From Gammaproteobacteria bacterium (GTDB lineage Bacteria; Pseudomonadota; Gammaproteobacteria; Nevskiales; Nevskiaceae): 64,000 nt of DNA. Position numbers and translations under genes: made by a program. Where the stretch lies: positions 62,001-126,000 of the forward strand of contig JAPLSB010000009.1 of NCBI GenBank assembly GCA_026398875.1, given 5' to 3'. This document shows positions 17,801-25,885 of this stretch, piece after piece. The notes under the pieces were generated by a model, which was given only the letters and a program-made list of their open reading frames with translations, did not search any database and was not told the DNA's origin. Within the stretch, counting starts at the first letter, position 1; every line of letters begins with the position of its first letter.

Positions 17801-18285
17801 GCGAGAACCCGTGGCAGGGCAGCTTCATCATCGATCAGCTGACCGACCTGGTCGAAGACGCGGTGTACAAGGAATTCGAATCGATCTCCGAGCGCGGTGG
17901 TGTGCTGGGTGCCATGGACACCATGTACCAGCGCGGCAAGATCCAGGAAGAAAGCCTGTACTACGAGCACAAGAAGTACGACGGCAGCCTGCCGCTGATC
18001 GGCGTCAATACGTTCCTGCCGAAGGACCATGGCGGCGAGATCGCCACCACGATCGAGCTGATTCGCTCGACCGAGGAAGAGAAGGGCCAGCAGATCGAGA
18101 ACGTCGGCGCGTTCCGGGCCATCCGCAATGATCTCCAGGCCGACAGCCTGAAGGTGCTGCAGCAGACCGCGCGTGACCGCCGCAACATCTTCGAGGCGCT
18201 GCTGGAGGCGGTGAAGTACAACTCGCTGGGCCAGATCAGCCACGCGCTGTACGACGTCGGTGGCGAGTACCGCCGCAACATGTAG
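14836..18285 (+). CDS. icmF: Fused isobutyryl-CoA mutase (IcmF): B12 domain, G-protein chaperone and mutase in one chain
   Basis: An 1149-residue fusion. The N-terminal cobalamin domain has DGHDAA (31-36) as the base-off DxHxxG-type motif, then SSYQGGH and FGGGGG. The middle domain is a MeaI-type GTPase chaperone with P-loop GTGGAGKS (210-217) and [10 protein letters not shown]. The C-terminal mutase barrel has [30 protein letters not shown] and SISGYH (H835). At the position of Arg207 of methylmalonyl-CoA mutase, which binds the substrate carboxylate, this protein has glutamine (Q797), as in isobutyryl-CoA mutases, so it should isomerise uncharged branched acyl-CoAs such as isobutyryl/butyryl or isovaleryl/pivalyl. 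Confidence 0.95.
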   Translation: MPDSPSPQLLDSEASQTRNPLRFVTAASLFDGHDAAINVMRRLIQAQGAEVVHLGHNRSVEDVVRAALQEDADGIALSSYQGGHNEFFKYMVDMLAERGASHIRVFGGGGGTITPEEIAALHEQGVERIYHPNDGSKLGLVGMIEDLIKRAETHRKGSSKPGPASIDDEISVGRWLSALEDDMFSEAELSQLRAEWKVAGAKTPVIGFTGTGGAGKSSAVDELLLRFLQAFPTMRIAVLAVDPTRRRSGGALLGDRIRMNSLRNPRAFMRSMATRRQHASTNTVLKDCIAFLKSLTYDLVIVETAGIGQSDSEIVDLVDFPIYVMTSDYGAASQLEKIDMIDYAELVVLNKFDRRGAEDALRDVRKQWKRNRVRFDLKDEDVPVYPTIASQFNDPGVTWMFTNLCRLLRDKLGLPADKWTPGLDTTLKEPRATVLIPGNRTRYLAEIAENGRGINRDVEQQHDIADRAQSLWDALKELDDPKLPKPLDVYAGEDLTTGGDNSLLILRSRYNEAIKGLKSESISLLREWPARLKGVTDDQYVYHVRGKPVTGDNYSESLSHSKIPKVAAPKFEGWGELLRFLLKENLPGGYPYTAGLYPYRRVGEDPIRMFAGEGTPERTNRRFHYLSQPGAPTRLSTAFDSVTLYGEDPETRPDIYGKIGNSGVNIATLDDMKKLYSGFDLCLPSTSVSMTINGPAPMILAMFMNCAIDQQVEKYLKADPARWAAAEKKIAELFKDKTRPVYSGELPSNNNGLGLALLGVTGDQLVDAETYDKIKRETMAVVRGTVQADILKEDQAQNTCIFSTEFALRMMGDIQQSFVERGVRNFYSVSISGYHIAEAGANPISQLAFTLANGFTFVEYYLARGMKIDDFAPNLSFFFSNGMDPEYSVIGRVARRIWARAMKERYSANERSQMLKYHIQTSGRSLHAQEIQFNDIRTTLQALYALFDNCNSLHTNAYDEAITTPTEESVRRAVAIQLIINRELGLNYCENPWQGSFIIDQLTDLVEDAVYKEFESISERGGVLGAMDTMYQRGKIQEESLYYEHKKYDGSLPLIGVNTFLPKDHGGEIATTIELIRSTEEEKGQQIENVGAFRAIRNDLQADSLKVLQQTARDRRNIFEALLEAVKYNSLGQISHALYDVGGEYRRNM

Positions 18286-18294
18286 TTCATCCGC

Positions 18295-18331
18295 ATGTAT
18301 CCCGCGCGGCGATGTGCGTCGCGGGATACAT
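18295..18331. other. 12-bp inverted repeat after icmF
   Basis: ATGTATCCCGCG (18295-18306) and CGCGGGATACAT (18320-18331) are a perfect hairpin 9 bases past the icmF stop. There is no T run, so it is probably an mRNA 3' stabiliser or processed terminator stem standing before the stronger hairpin at 18365. Confidence 0.6.
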
Positions 18332-18364
18332 GCACCGGTGGCTGGGCGGGTCGTCAACCGGCCG

Positions 18365-18417
18365 CCAAAACTGAAAAACCCCGGATCGATAGTCGATCCG
18401 GGGTTTTTCAGTTTTGG
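18365..18417. terminator. 25-bp perfect hairpin, bidirectional terminator
   Basis: Arms 18365-18389 and 18393-18417 are perfectly complementary around the 3-base loop TAG. The stem contains AAAAACCCCGG/CCGGGGTTTTT, so transcripts from either side see a GC stem followed by a U tract. It closes the icmF transcript. The outer AT-rich paired part (CCAAAACTG/CAGTTTTGG) is unusual for a simple terminator. Confidence 0.85.
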
Positions 18418-18483
18418 GTCTGGCCGCTGACGCCGGCTTTCGGCTTGGAGGCCGTGCTACGCCGTCACCGCGCCGAGACGGTG

Positions 18484-18541
18484 ACTTTTGTCGCAGAAGT
18501 TTTGACGCTAACGTCAAATATTTTGTGCGTTTGCGACAAGT
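18484..18541. promoter_or_regulatory. Nested inverted repeats upstream of the small RNA promoter
   Basis: An inner palindrome TTTGACG-CTAA-CGTCAAA (18501-18518) is enclosed by TTGTCGCA (18488-18495) and TGCGACAA (18532-18539). They lie 60-95 bases upstream of the -10 at 18601, in an AT-richer stretch than the surroundings. The position suits activator sites. No known family was recognised. Confidence 0.45.
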
Positions 18542-18577
18542 CCTTGATTTACTTGAATATCGTAAATCGAAGATTTC

Positions 18578-18606
18578 TTGACGACCCACCAACACCTGCT
18601 TATACT
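18578..18606 (+). promoter_or_regulatory. Near-consensus sigma70 promoter of the small RNA
   Basis: TTGACG (18578-18583), exactly 17 bases, TATACT (18601-18606). This is the best promoter in the window. Transcription should start near 18613. Confidence 0.8.
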
Positions 18607-18612
18607 GCACCG

Positions 18613-18727
18613 CAACAACAGTCACTCACCACAACGCGAACAAGAATTCGAACGCGTTGTGGATGTCTCCTCCAGAAAGGCTTCGGCCTTTCTCGCACCT
18701 TGCCCCCTGCAACAGGGGGTTTTTTTT
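18613..18727 (+). ncRNA. Probable small regulatory RNA of about 115 nt
   Basis: Between a near-consensus promoter and a strong terminator there is no credible reading frame but three consecutive stem-loops. Stem 1: CCACAACGCG (18629-18638) with CGCGTTGTGG (18653-18662), 14-base loop containing GAATTC. Stem 2: AGAAAGGC-TTCG-GCCTTTCT (18674-18693), a UUCG tetraloop. Stem 3 is the terminator, CCCCCTG-CAA-CAGGGGG followed by eight T (18703-18727). The layout of 5' stem, tetraloop stem and terminator with a long U tail resembles Hfq-dependent trans-acting RNAs. I cannot match it to a named family. The start is inferred from the promoter. Confidence 0.75.
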
Positions 18728-19198
18728 GGGCGTCGACTTCGTCACCACGTCCCGGCCTGCTCCTGCGATTCGTCGGCAAACATCAGCGGCCATCGGCCGG
18801 CGACTGTAAGTGCTGGCGCCTCCTTGCCTGCTGATCTCCGCTGCCAAATCAAGGACTTGCGCGGGTCGTGAGCGGTTTTCCGGCGACCGCGAACCAGCGC
18901 TGTCGCCAGCAGTCACGGAACGGCGAAATGTCCCGTTGTCGGCCTGCGCCCTGCAGCCTTCGCGAAATGCGGCCGCGTATCTCGGCGCAGCTCATTCCGT
19001 GTGCTGATCGGGCTGTTGAAATGGAAGTGTCGGCCTGAGCGACTTGACCGCTGGTGCTGGCGTGCCGAATTGATGGCACAGTACCATTCAGTGATGGCAA
19101 CATCGACCAGCAACGGCGCAATGTACATGACCCGATACGCGGTGACCAACCCAAGCTGTCCTGATGGCGTCCGTTTCACTCGGCGGACGGCCTGAATC
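18728..19198. other. Intergenic stretch, no gene seen
   Basis: About 470 bases between the small RNA terminator and the EphD-like fusion gene. Frames here lack family similarity or ribosome sites. No clear promoter for the downstream gene was found; the region is less strongly coding-like in composition than its neighbours. Confidence 0.5.
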
Positions 19199-21016
19199 AT
19201 GGCCCTCGAACCCGCACAGGTGGTGCGTAACGGCGATGTCGATCTCGCCGTGTACGTCTGGGATGCGCCGGCGGATCGTGCGGACACCAAACGTCCGCCG
19301 GCACGCGGCCGCAAGCTGGTGCGCAAGCCGACGGTCTTACTGGTTCACGGCTACCCCGATGCGGCCACGGTATGGACCACGGTCGCCGAGGGTCTGGCCG
19401 AGCGCTATCGCGTGATCGCCTATGACGTGCGAGGCGCCGGACGCTCGTCGGTCCCGGCCCGATTGCGCGACTACGACCTGGACTGCCTCGTTGCCGATCT
19501 CGCCGCCGTCATCGACGCGGTGAGTCCCGATCAGCCGGTACACCTGATCGCCCACGACTGGGGCTCGATCCAGGCCTGGGAGGCTGTGACCACCGAAAGA
19601 CTCGTCGGCCGCATTGCCTCGTACACGACGATTTCCGGCCCGAGTCTGGACCACGCCGCGCACTGGATCCGACGGCGCCTGAAAAGCGGCTCGCTCGACC
19701 AGTATCGGCAGGTTGGCCGGCAGCTGGCCCACTCCTGGTACGTCGGCATGTTCCATCTGCCGGGGCTTGCGCCAACGCTGTGGAAAGTCGGGCTGGATCG
19801 GCTGTGGCCCGGTCTGCTCGAACAGCTTGACGGCGTGCGACCGGACGCCAGCGACAGCCAGCGCAAGGACGGCATGAATGGCGTCAACCTGTATCGGGCC
19901 AACTTCGGCAAGCGCCTGCTGAAACCGGCCGAGCGGCGCACCGAGATTCCGGTGCAGTTGATCGTGCCGCGCCAGGACCGCTTCATGGTCGGCGAGATCT
20001 GGGACGACCTGCCGCAGTGGGTGCCGAACCTGTGGCGGCGCGAGACCGATGCCGGTCACTGGATCCAGTCGAGCCATCCGCAACGGGTGATCGACTGGAC
20101 ATCCGAATTCATTGATCACGTCGAAGGTGCTCGGGAAACGCCGGCACTGGCGCGTGCGCGCAGCCACGCGCGCACATCACGCAGCAGCCAGCAATCCGAT
20201 CGCCAACGCGGTCGGCTGGTCGTGGTCACCGGCGCCGGATCGGGATTCGGCCGGGAAACCGCGCTGCTGTTCGCGCGGCACGGCGCCGACATCGTGTGTG
20301 TCGACATCAACCGCGAGGCCGCCGAACACACCGTCGAACAGATTCGCCAACTCGGCGCGCAGGCCTGGGCGCGGGTGGTCGATGTCGGCAGCGTCGAGCA
20401 GATGACCGCACTCGCCGACGGCGTCGAGGCCGATTTCGGCGCGCCAGACATCGTCGTCAACAACGCCGGTATCGGCATTGCCGGCTCGTTCTTCGACACC
20501 AGCGATGCCGACTGGGAGCGGGTACTGCAGGTCAATCTCTGGGGCGTGATCCACGGCTCGAAGCTGTTCGGACGGCAGATGATCAAGGCCGGTCGGCGTG
20601 GCCACATCGTCAATGTGGCGTCGATGGGCGGCTTCACGCCATCGAAGTTCATGTCGGCCTACAACACCAGCAAGGCGGCGGTACTGATGCTCGGCGACTG
20701 CCTGCGTGCTGAACTGGCCGACAAGGGCATCCACGTTGCGACCATCTGCCCGGGCCTGTCGATCACCAACATCACGCAGAGCACGCGCTTTGTCGGCCTG
20801 AGCCCGGAGCAGCAGGCAGACAAGCAGGCGCGAGTGACGCGGCTCTACCAGCGCCGCAACCTGACGCCGGACCGGATCGCCGAGGCCATCCTCGACGCCG
20901 TCGAGCATCGACGCAACGAAGTGCCGGTTGGCGCCGAGGCTCGCGGTGCGCGGCTGATCTCGCGGTTGTTGCCGTCGCTGTCGCAAGGGCTCGCCCGCCT
21001 CGACCTTGTTCCCTGA
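19199..21016 (+). CDS. Alpha/beta hydrolase-SDR fusion, EphD-like
   Basis: A 605-residue two-domain protein. Residues 1-310 form an alpha/beta hydrolase: HGYPD (50-54), then HDWGS with D120 at the nucleophile elbow, as in epoxide hydrolases and haloalkane dehalogenases rather than serine esterases. Residues 335-600 form an SDR: TGAGSGFGRE near 343, NNAGIGIAGS and the catalytic YNTSK (Y488, K492). The same order occurs in mycobacterial EphD-type proteins. One chain could open an epoxide and oxidise the diol, but the substrate is unknown. It is followed after 32 bases by the metal-dependent hydrolase-like gene. Confidence 0.9.
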   Translation: MALEPAQVVRNGDVDLAVYVWDAPADRADTKRPPARGRKLVRKPTVLLVHGYPDAATVWTTVAEGLAERYRVIAYDVRGAGRSSVPARLRDYDLDCLVADLAAVIDAVSPDQPVHLIAHDWGSIQAWEAVTTERLVGRIASYTTISGPSLDHAAHWIRRRLKSGSLDQYRQVGRQLAHSWYVGMFHLPGLAPTLWKVGLDRLWPGLLEQLDGVRPDASDSQRKDGMNGVNLYRANFGKRLLKPAERRTEIPVQLIVPRQDRFMVGEIWDDLPQWVPNLWRRETDAGHWIQSSHPQRVIDWTSEFIDHVEGARETPALARARSHARTSRSSQQSDRQRGRLVVVTGAGSGFGRETALLFARHGADIVCVDINREAAEHTVEQIRQLGAQAWARVVDVGSVEQMTALADGVEADFGAPDIVVNNAGIGIAGSFFDTSDADWERVLQVNLWGVIHGSKLFGRQMIKAGRRGHIVNVASMGGFTPSKFMSAYNTSKAAVLMLGDCLRAELADKGIHVATICPGLSITNITQSTRFVGLSPEQQADKQARVTRLYQRRNLTPDRIAEAILDAVEHRRNEVPVGAEARGARLISRLLPSLSQGLARLDLVP

Positions 21017-21048
21017 ACCCCGATCCAACCTGACCACGGAGCATTCCC

Positions 21049-22014
21049 ATGGCCGTTACACCCATCACTGCATTGCTTGGCAAGGTCATCTCTGGCGCGC
21101 CGAAGCGTGCTTCCGGCACTTCGGGGCGTCTGATTCCGCGCAAGGTCAGATTCGACTGGACGGACACGCCGGTCGACTGGATTCCCGGCCACCCGTTTGC
21201 CAGTCACTTCATCAATGAGATCAACCTGCTGCTGCCAGCTGGCGAGTTCTGGTTCTGTCGCCTCTACAACGAGGCGCTGCCGTTGGTCACTGACGACAAG
21301 CTGCGCGACGACGTGCAGATGTTCATTCGTCAGGAGGCCATGCACGCGCGCGCCCACAGCAGCGCGATCGCTGAGTACCTGAACCGGCGCGGGTTCGAGA
21401 CCGAATCGAATACCCGTCAGGAAGACTGGCTGTTCGAGCACCTGCTCGGTGACACGTTCGCCGGCCGCGAATTGCGGAGTGACTGGGCAAAGAAGCAGTG
21501 GCTGGTGTTCCGTCTTGGCGTGATCGCCGCGATCGAACACATGACCTGCGTGCTCGGCCAGTACGCGCTCGACAACAAGGGCTGGGATCAGGTCGGCGCC
21601 GACCCGGTACTGCTCGATCTGCTGCGCTGGCACGGCGCCGAGGAAATCGAGCATCGCAGTGTGGCGTTCGACCTGTATCGCCATCTGGGCGGGACCTACA
21701 CGTCACGCTACTACCTGAGCCTGATCGCGATGCCGGCGATCTTCGGCTTGTGGGCGCATGGTGCAGCCCATCTGATGAAGCAGGATCCGCGTTTCGAGGC
21801 CAAGCGGCCGAGTGTGTTCCGGCCGTGGATCTGGCTCGAATGGCAGCGCCAGTCGAAGACCGGGATGCTGCCGTCGTTGCCTTCGCTGCTGCGCAAGCAG
21901 CTGCCTTTCTTCAGCCCCTGGTACGACCCGGTCAAGGAAGGCTCGACGGAAGAGGCGCTCGCCTATCTCGACGCCTCGCCGGCGGCAGCAATGGCGCTGC
22001 GCAGCGCTGCCTGA
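21049..22014 (+). CDS. PF10118-type predicted metal-dependent hydrolase
   Basis: A 321-residue helical protein. FWFCRLYNEALPLVTDDKLR then FIRQEAMHARAH, and later HGAEEIEHRSVAFDLY, give a ferritin-like pattern of E/H residues (EAMHARAH, EEIEH) resembling a di-metal site. This matches the uncharacterised family labelled metal-dependent hydrolase; function is unproven and an oxidase-like role is possible. It sits directly after the EphD-like gene and is probably co-transcribed. The hairpin at 22036-22071 ends the unit. Confidence 0.82.
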   Translation: MAVTPITALLGKVISGAPKRASGTSGRLIPRKVRFDWTDTPVDWIPGHPFASHFINEINLLLPAGEFWFCRLYNEALPLVTDDKLRDDVQMFIRQEAMHARAHSSAIAEYLNRRGFETESNTRQEDWLFEHLLGDTFAGRELRSDWAKKQWLVFRLGVIAAIEHMTCVLGQYALDNKGWDQVGADPVLLDLLRWHGAEEIEHRSVAFDLYRHLGGTYTSRYYLSLIAMPAIFGLWAHGAAHLMKQDPRFEAKRPSVFRPWIWLEWQRQSKTGMLPSLPSLLRKQLPFFSPWYDPVKEGSTEEALAYLDASPAAAMALRSAA

Positions 22015-22035
22015 ACCTCTACCAGCGCGGTTCCC

Positions 22036-22075
22036 AAGCCACGACGGCGATCATCATCGCTGTCGTGGCTTCTTC
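22036..22075 (+). terminator. Hairpin terminator after the PF10118 gene
   Basis: AAGCCACGAC (22036-22045) pairs with GTCGTGGCTT (22062-22071), extended inside by GCGAT/ATCGC, followed by CTTCGTTT. The T tract is broken. Confidence 0.7.
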
Positions 22076-22302
22076 GTTTCCGGCACCATCGGGCGCGAAG
22101 GGCTGGTCGCAAGGGCCCGGATTCAGTGCGCTGGCTTGAAATCCGTGGGCAGGACCGCCATCGACGTGGTGGACGCGAATCGAACCAGCGTCGCGATAGA
22201 TTTCGTCAATGGCCCGGATTTTGATAAATCATTTCAATCTCTGGGTGCGTGTAAGTAGTATCTCGCTATCAAATCAACCCACCCCACATACAGGACGCAT
22301 CC

Positions 22303-22866
22303 ATGTCGCTGATCAACACCGCGGTCAAGCCGTTCAAGGCCCAGGCCTTTCATAACGGCCAGTTCATCGAAGTTTCCGATGCCAGCCTCAAGGGCAAGTG
22401 GTCGGTGCTGATCTTCATGCCGGCTGCCTTCACGTTTAACTGCCCGACTGAAGTCGAGGACGCCGCCAACAGCTACGCCGAGTTCCAGAAGGCGAACGCC
22501 GAGGTCTACATCGTCACCACCGACACCCAGTTCTCGCACAAGGTCTGGCACGAAACTTCGCCGGCCGTCGGCAAGGCCAAGTTCCCGCTGGTTGGCGACC
22601 CGACCCACCAGCTGACCCGCGCTTTCGGCGTGCACATCGAGGAAGAAGGTCTGGCGCTGCGCGGCACCTTCATCATCAACCCGGAAGGCGTGATCAAGAC
22701 GCTCGAAATCCACTCGAACGAGATCGCCCGCGACGTCTCGGAGACCCTGCGCAAGCTGAAGGCCGCGCAGTTCACCGCCGCCAACCCGGGCCAGGTCTGC
22801 CCGGCGAAGTGGAAGGAAGGCGAGAAGACGCTGAAGCCGTCGCTCGACCTGGTCGGCAAGATCTAA
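22303..22866 (+). CDS. ahpC: Alkyl hydroperoxide reductase subunit C (2-Cys peroxiredoxin)
   Basis: A 187-residue typical 2-Cys peroxiredoxin. The peroxidatic cysteine is C47 in FTFNCPTE and the resolving one C166 in GQVCPAKW. The length matches E. coli AhpC (187 aa). It reduces H2O2, organic hydroperoxides and peroxynitrite in the cytoplasm, and is itself reduced by AhpF encoded next. The upstream 290 bases are AT-richer near 22200-22260 and could hold an OxyR site, but I could not identify one confidently. Confidence 0.97.
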   Translation: MSLINTAVKPFKAQAFHNGQFIEVSDASLKGKWSVLIFMPAAFTFNCPTEVEDAANSYAEFQKANAEVYIVTTDTQFSHKVWHETSPAVGKAKFPLVGDPTHQLTRAFGVHIEEEGLALRGTFIINPEGVIKTLEIHSNEIARDVSETLRKLKAAQFTAANPGQVCPAKWKEGEKTLKPSLDLVGKI

Positions 22867-22920
22867 ACGATCCTGCTTCGGGCCGTCGGCAACGCTGGCC
22901 CGACACTGACGCAACACCAG

Positions 22921-22957
22921 CGCCCTGCCGCTGCCACACGTGGCGGCAGGGCGTTTT
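22921..22957 (+). terminator. Hairpin between ahpC and ahpF
   Basis: CGCCCTGCCGC (22921-22931) pairs with GCGGCAGGGCG (22943-22953), followed by TTTT. It should attenuate read-through and give more AhpC than AhpF, as in many ahpCF operons. Confidence 0.85.
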
Positions 22958-23019
22958 GCATCCCGCAGTCCCCGAAATTCAGTATTTGCAGCAGCACGGT
23001 TTCGAAACGGAGAACTCCC

Positions 23020-24597
23020 ATGCTTGACCAGGACCTGAAGGAAACATTGAAGGGCTACCTCGAGCGCCTGACCCGCCCGCTCGAAATCGTTGCCAACACC
23101 AATGGCTCGGACGCCTCGAAGGAAATGATGGCGCTGCTTGCCGACATCACCGATGTCTGTGGCCAGATCACCGTGCGCGAAACCTCGGACGCAAGCTTGC
23201 GCGCGCCGTCGTTCGCGATCGGCAGCCCTGGCCACGACATCAAGTTGCGCTTCGCCGGCATTCCGCTCGGCCACGAGTTCACGTCGCTGGTGCTGGCGCT
23301 GCTGCAGGCTGGCGGTTACCCGCCGAAGGTCAGCGATGACGTGATCGCTGCGATCAAGGCGATTCCCGGCCCGCTGAAGTTCGAAAGCTACTTCTCGCTG
23401 TCGTGCCAGAACTGCCCGGATGTCGTGCAGGCGCTGAACCTGATGGCGGTGCTGAATCCGAACATCGAGCACACCGCGATCGAAGGCAGCGCGTTCCAGG
23501 CCGAGGTCGAGGCGCGCCACGTGATGTCGGTGCCGAGCATCTATCTGAATGGCGAGCCGTTCGCTGCCGGCCGCATGGGCGTCGACGAAATCCTGGCCAA
23601 GCTCGATACCGGCGCGGCCGCGCGTGAAGCCGAGAAGCTCAAGGACAAGGCGCCTTATGACGTGCTGATCGTCGGTGGCGGTCCGGCCGGAGCAGCCGCG
23701 GCGATCTACGCCGCCCGCAAGGGCATCCGCACCGGTGTCGTTGCCGAACGCTTCGGCGGTCAGGTGATGGACACGATGGGCATCGAGAACCTGATCTCGA
23801 TCCCCGAGACCGAAGGCCCGAAACTGGTTGCAGCGATGGAAAACCACGTCGGCCACTACGACGTCGACGTGATGAAGCTGCAGCGTGCTGACGGCATTTC
23901 CAGCGACGGCGAGATGGTCAGCGTGGCGCTGGCCAGTGGCGCTACGCTGAAGTCGAAGACCGTGATCGTCGCGACTGGCGCGCGCTGGCGGCAGATGAAT
24001 GTCCCGGGCGAAGACACCTACCGCAACAAGGGCGTGGCCTACTGCCCGCACTGCGACGGCCCGCTGTTCAAGGGCAAGCGGGTAGCGGTGATCGGCGGTG
24101 GCAACTCCGGTGTCGAAGCGGCGATCGATCTGGCCGGCATCGTCGCGCAGGTGACCTTGATCGAATTCGACAGCCAGCTGCGCGCTGACGCGGTCCTGCA
24201 GCGCAAGCTGCACAGCCTTCCGAACGTCCGCGTGATCACCTCGGCGCAGACCACCGAAGTGAGCGGTGACGGTGCCAAGGTCAATGGCCTGGTCTACAAG
24301 GACCGCGCTTCGGGTGACCTGCACACGATCGAGCTGGAAGGCATCTTCGTCCAGATCGGCCTGCTGCCGAACAGTGACTTCCTCAAGGGTTCGGTCGATC
24401 TGAGCCCGCGCGGAGAAGTGATCGTCGATGCCAAGGGCGCGACCTCGATGGCGGGCGTTTTCGCTGCCGGCGACGTCACCACCGCGCCGTACAAGCAGAT
24501 CATCATCGCGATGGGCGAAGGCTCGAAGGCGGCGCTGAGCGCGTTCGATCACCTGATCCGAATGGCGGTCCCGGAAGCGGCGCGCAAGGCCGCCTGA
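23020..24597 (+). CDS. ahpF: Alkyl hydroperoxide reductase subunit F (NADH:peroxiredoxin reductase)
   Basis: A 525-residue flavoprotein of normal AhpF length. The N-terminal tandem thioredoxin-like domain carries CQNC (C129, C132). The thioredoxin reductase-like part has an FAD motif [20 protein letters not shown], the redox pair CPHC (C342, C345) and the NAD motif [16 protein letters not shown]. It passes electrons from NADH through the two dithiols to AhpC. The start follows GGAGAACTCCC. Confidence 0.97.
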   Translation: MLDQDLKETLKGYLERLTRPLEIVANTNGSDASKEMMALLADITDVCGQITVRETSDASLRAPSFAIGSPGHDIKLRFAGIPLGHEFTSLVLALLQAGGYPPKVSDDVIAAIKAIPGPLKFESYFSLSCQNCPDVVQALNLMAVLNPNIEHTAIEGSAFQAEVEARHVMSVPSIYLNGEPFAAGRMGVDEILAKLDTGAAAREAEKLKDKAPYDVLIVGGGPAGAAAAIYAARKGIRTGVVAERFGGQVMDTMGIENLISIPETEGPKLVAAMENHVGHYDVDVMKLQRADGISSDGEMVSVALASGATLKSKTVIVATGARWRQMNVPGEDTYRNKGVAYCPHCDGPLFKGKRVAVIGGGNSGVEAAIDLAGIVAQVTLIEFDSQLRADAVLQRKLHSLPNVRVITSAQTTEVSGDGAKVNGLVYKDRASGDLHTIELEGIFVQIGLLPNSDFLKGSVDLSPRGEVIVDAKGATSMAGVFAAGDVTTAPYKQIIIAMGEGSKAALSAFDHLIRMAVPEAARKAA

Positions 24598-24691
24598 TCC
24601 CGGCGTCGCGCCAAGTCGCGTACGTCTCGCGCGGACTGCAAGCGCCCGGTCGCGATCCGGGGTGCGCAGGGCACAGCAGGAAGCGGTAATG

Positions 24692-24717
24692 AAAAACGGC
24701 CTTCGGGCCGTTTTTTT
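24692..24717 (+). terminator. Terminator after ahpF
   Basis: AACGGCC-TTCG-GGCCGTT followed by a run of T (to 24717); preceded by AAAA so it can also work on the other strand. Confidence 0.92.
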
Positions 24718-24720
24718 GTT

Positions 24721-24800
24721 TGACGTTCAAGCGCTGAACGTCACCGCCGAATATTCAGGAAAGTTTTCTTAATCAGTGAATAACCGTTCACTTGTATACT
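24721..24800 (+). promoter_or_regulatory. Promoter region of the lipoprotein gene with two palindromes
   Basis: TGACGTTCA (24721-24729) and TGAACGTCA (24735-24743) form a 9-bp inverted repeat around AGCGC. A second one, AGTGAA-TAACCG-TTCACT (24775-24792), lies immediately upstream of the -10 TATACT (24795-24800). No good -35 is visible, which fits activator dependence. The first repeat is close to the ahpF terminator but is separate from it. Confidence 0.5.
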
Positions 24801-24806
24801 GACGAG

Positions 24807-25050
24807 CGATTCATCAAGAATTCGCTGAGAATGCACAAGCCGATGACATATCGCGCCATGATCTTCGGCGGCGAAACGCAGAGCAACTGCTTATAAATGT
24901 GGGTTTTTTGTCGGATTCCACAACAAGGACGCGGCCGGGAATGGCCGGATTTGCACAGGGATACAAACAAGCGAATGGCCGCCGTTCCGGCTCTGCGCGA
25001 CGATCATCGACGCAGATAATTCGCCCCTCGAAATCAGGAGCTTCATTGCA
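24807..25050 (+). other. Long 5' leader of the lipoprotein gene
   Basis: About 240 transcribed but apparently untranslated bases between the TATACT -10 element and the ATG at 25051. It has only short possible stems and no riboswitch class that I recognise. A CAGGAG ribosome site stands close to the start. Confidence 0.4.
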
Positions 25051-25818
25051 ATGCGAATTTTCAACATCACGACTGCGGTCATCGGCGCTGGCGCTCTCGC
25101 GCTGGGCCTGAGCGGCTGTGACAACCTCAACGGCGATGTCGTCGGCGGCGAGCCGGAATCTGCGACCGGCCTGCTTAATGACGGTCTGACCACCACCGCC
25201 ATCACCGGCAGCGGGAATCCGATTGCCGGCAACTTCATCTGCTCGAACAGCATCTCGGCGACCAAGCCGGATCTGGTCGTCGGCACCAACGGTCTGGTCG
25301 GTGGGCTGCTGACCGACCTGCTGGGCTCGCTGGGGCTCGATGTGGTCGGCAACCTGCTGAACAGTGTCTCGACGCCAGAAGCGGCGGTCGACGCCAATCT
25401 CGACACCGCAGCCGGCGTCACGCTGACCGCCGGGCTGCTCGGTGGCACGCTGAGCTCGGTCGATCTCACCGCCGTGGTTCGCGAAGGCGGCACCGTGCCG
25501 GCAGGCTTTTACGCGGTGGCCGGTCTGAGCTTCCCGGGCGGCATTGCCAACCTGTCGCTGTTCAATTCGATCACCGTGCGCACGTCGCTGCTCGACCTGC
25601 CGCAGGAAGTGGCAACGCTCGACCAGTCCGCGATCTCGCTGCTTGGGATCAACGGCAGCACCGTGCCGTCCGCCTGGGTGGGTTTCAAGGCAACCCGGCC
25701 GTACGACAAGCTGACGATTTCGCTGGTGCCGGGCCTGCTGTCGGTGAACGTCGGTGATGCCGTGCGCATCCACGAGTTCTGCTACGACGGCCGCTTCGTC
25801 ATTCCGAAGGCCGGCTAA
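25051..25818 (+). CDS. Putative lipoprotein of unknown function
   Basis: A 255-residue protein. The N-terminus has a signal peptide with a lipobox, ALGLSGC, cleaved before about C25, so it is lipid-anchored. The rest is Gly/Leu/Thr-rich (GLVGGLLTDLLGSLGLDVVG) with few charges and ends VRIHEFCYDGRFVIPKAG. I recognise no domain. It has its own promoter region with palindromes and its own terminator, so it is regulated as a single gene. Confidence 0.85.
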   Translation: MRIFNITTAVIGAGALALGLSGCDNLNGDVVGGEPESATGLLNDGLTTTAITGSGNPIAGNFICSNSISATKPDLVVGTNGLVGGLLTDLLGSLGLDVVGNLLNSVSTPEAAVDANLDTAAGVTLTAGLLGGTLSSVDLTAVVREGGTVPAGFYAVAGLSFPGGIANLSLFNSITVRTSLLDLPQEVATLDQSAISLLGINGSTVPSAWVGFKATRPYDKLTISLVPGLLSVNVGDAVRIHEFCYDGRFVIPKAG

Positions 25819-25838
25819 GCGCCGACCGCGGGATCACC

Positions 25839-25877
25839 AAGGCGACGCCGCGCCTGACCGCGCGGTGTCGCCTTTTT
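25839..25877 (+). terminator. Terminator of the lipoprotein gene
   Basis: AAGGCGACGCCGCG pairs with CGCGGTGTCGCCTT (one wobble), followed by TTTTTT, 20 bases after the stop. Confidence 0.88.
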
Positions 25878-25885
25878 TGTGGCCA

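Noticed and set aside
15484..18357. 957-residue minus-strand frame opposite icmF
   Set aside because: It is Arg/Asp/His-rich with no motifs and exactly mirrors a gene with clear domains; a GC-rich antisense shadow.
18295..18834. 179-residue frame through the non-coding island
   Set aside because: It runs through two hairpins, a promoter and the small RNA, without ribosome site or similarity.
22196..22280. Possible OxyR site before ahpC
   Set aside because: ATAG and CTAT elements occur but not with the required spacing and symmetry.
22234..24552. 772-residue minus-strand frame spanning ahpC and ahpF
   Set aside because: It crosses two certain genes and an intergenic terminator and has no family pattern.
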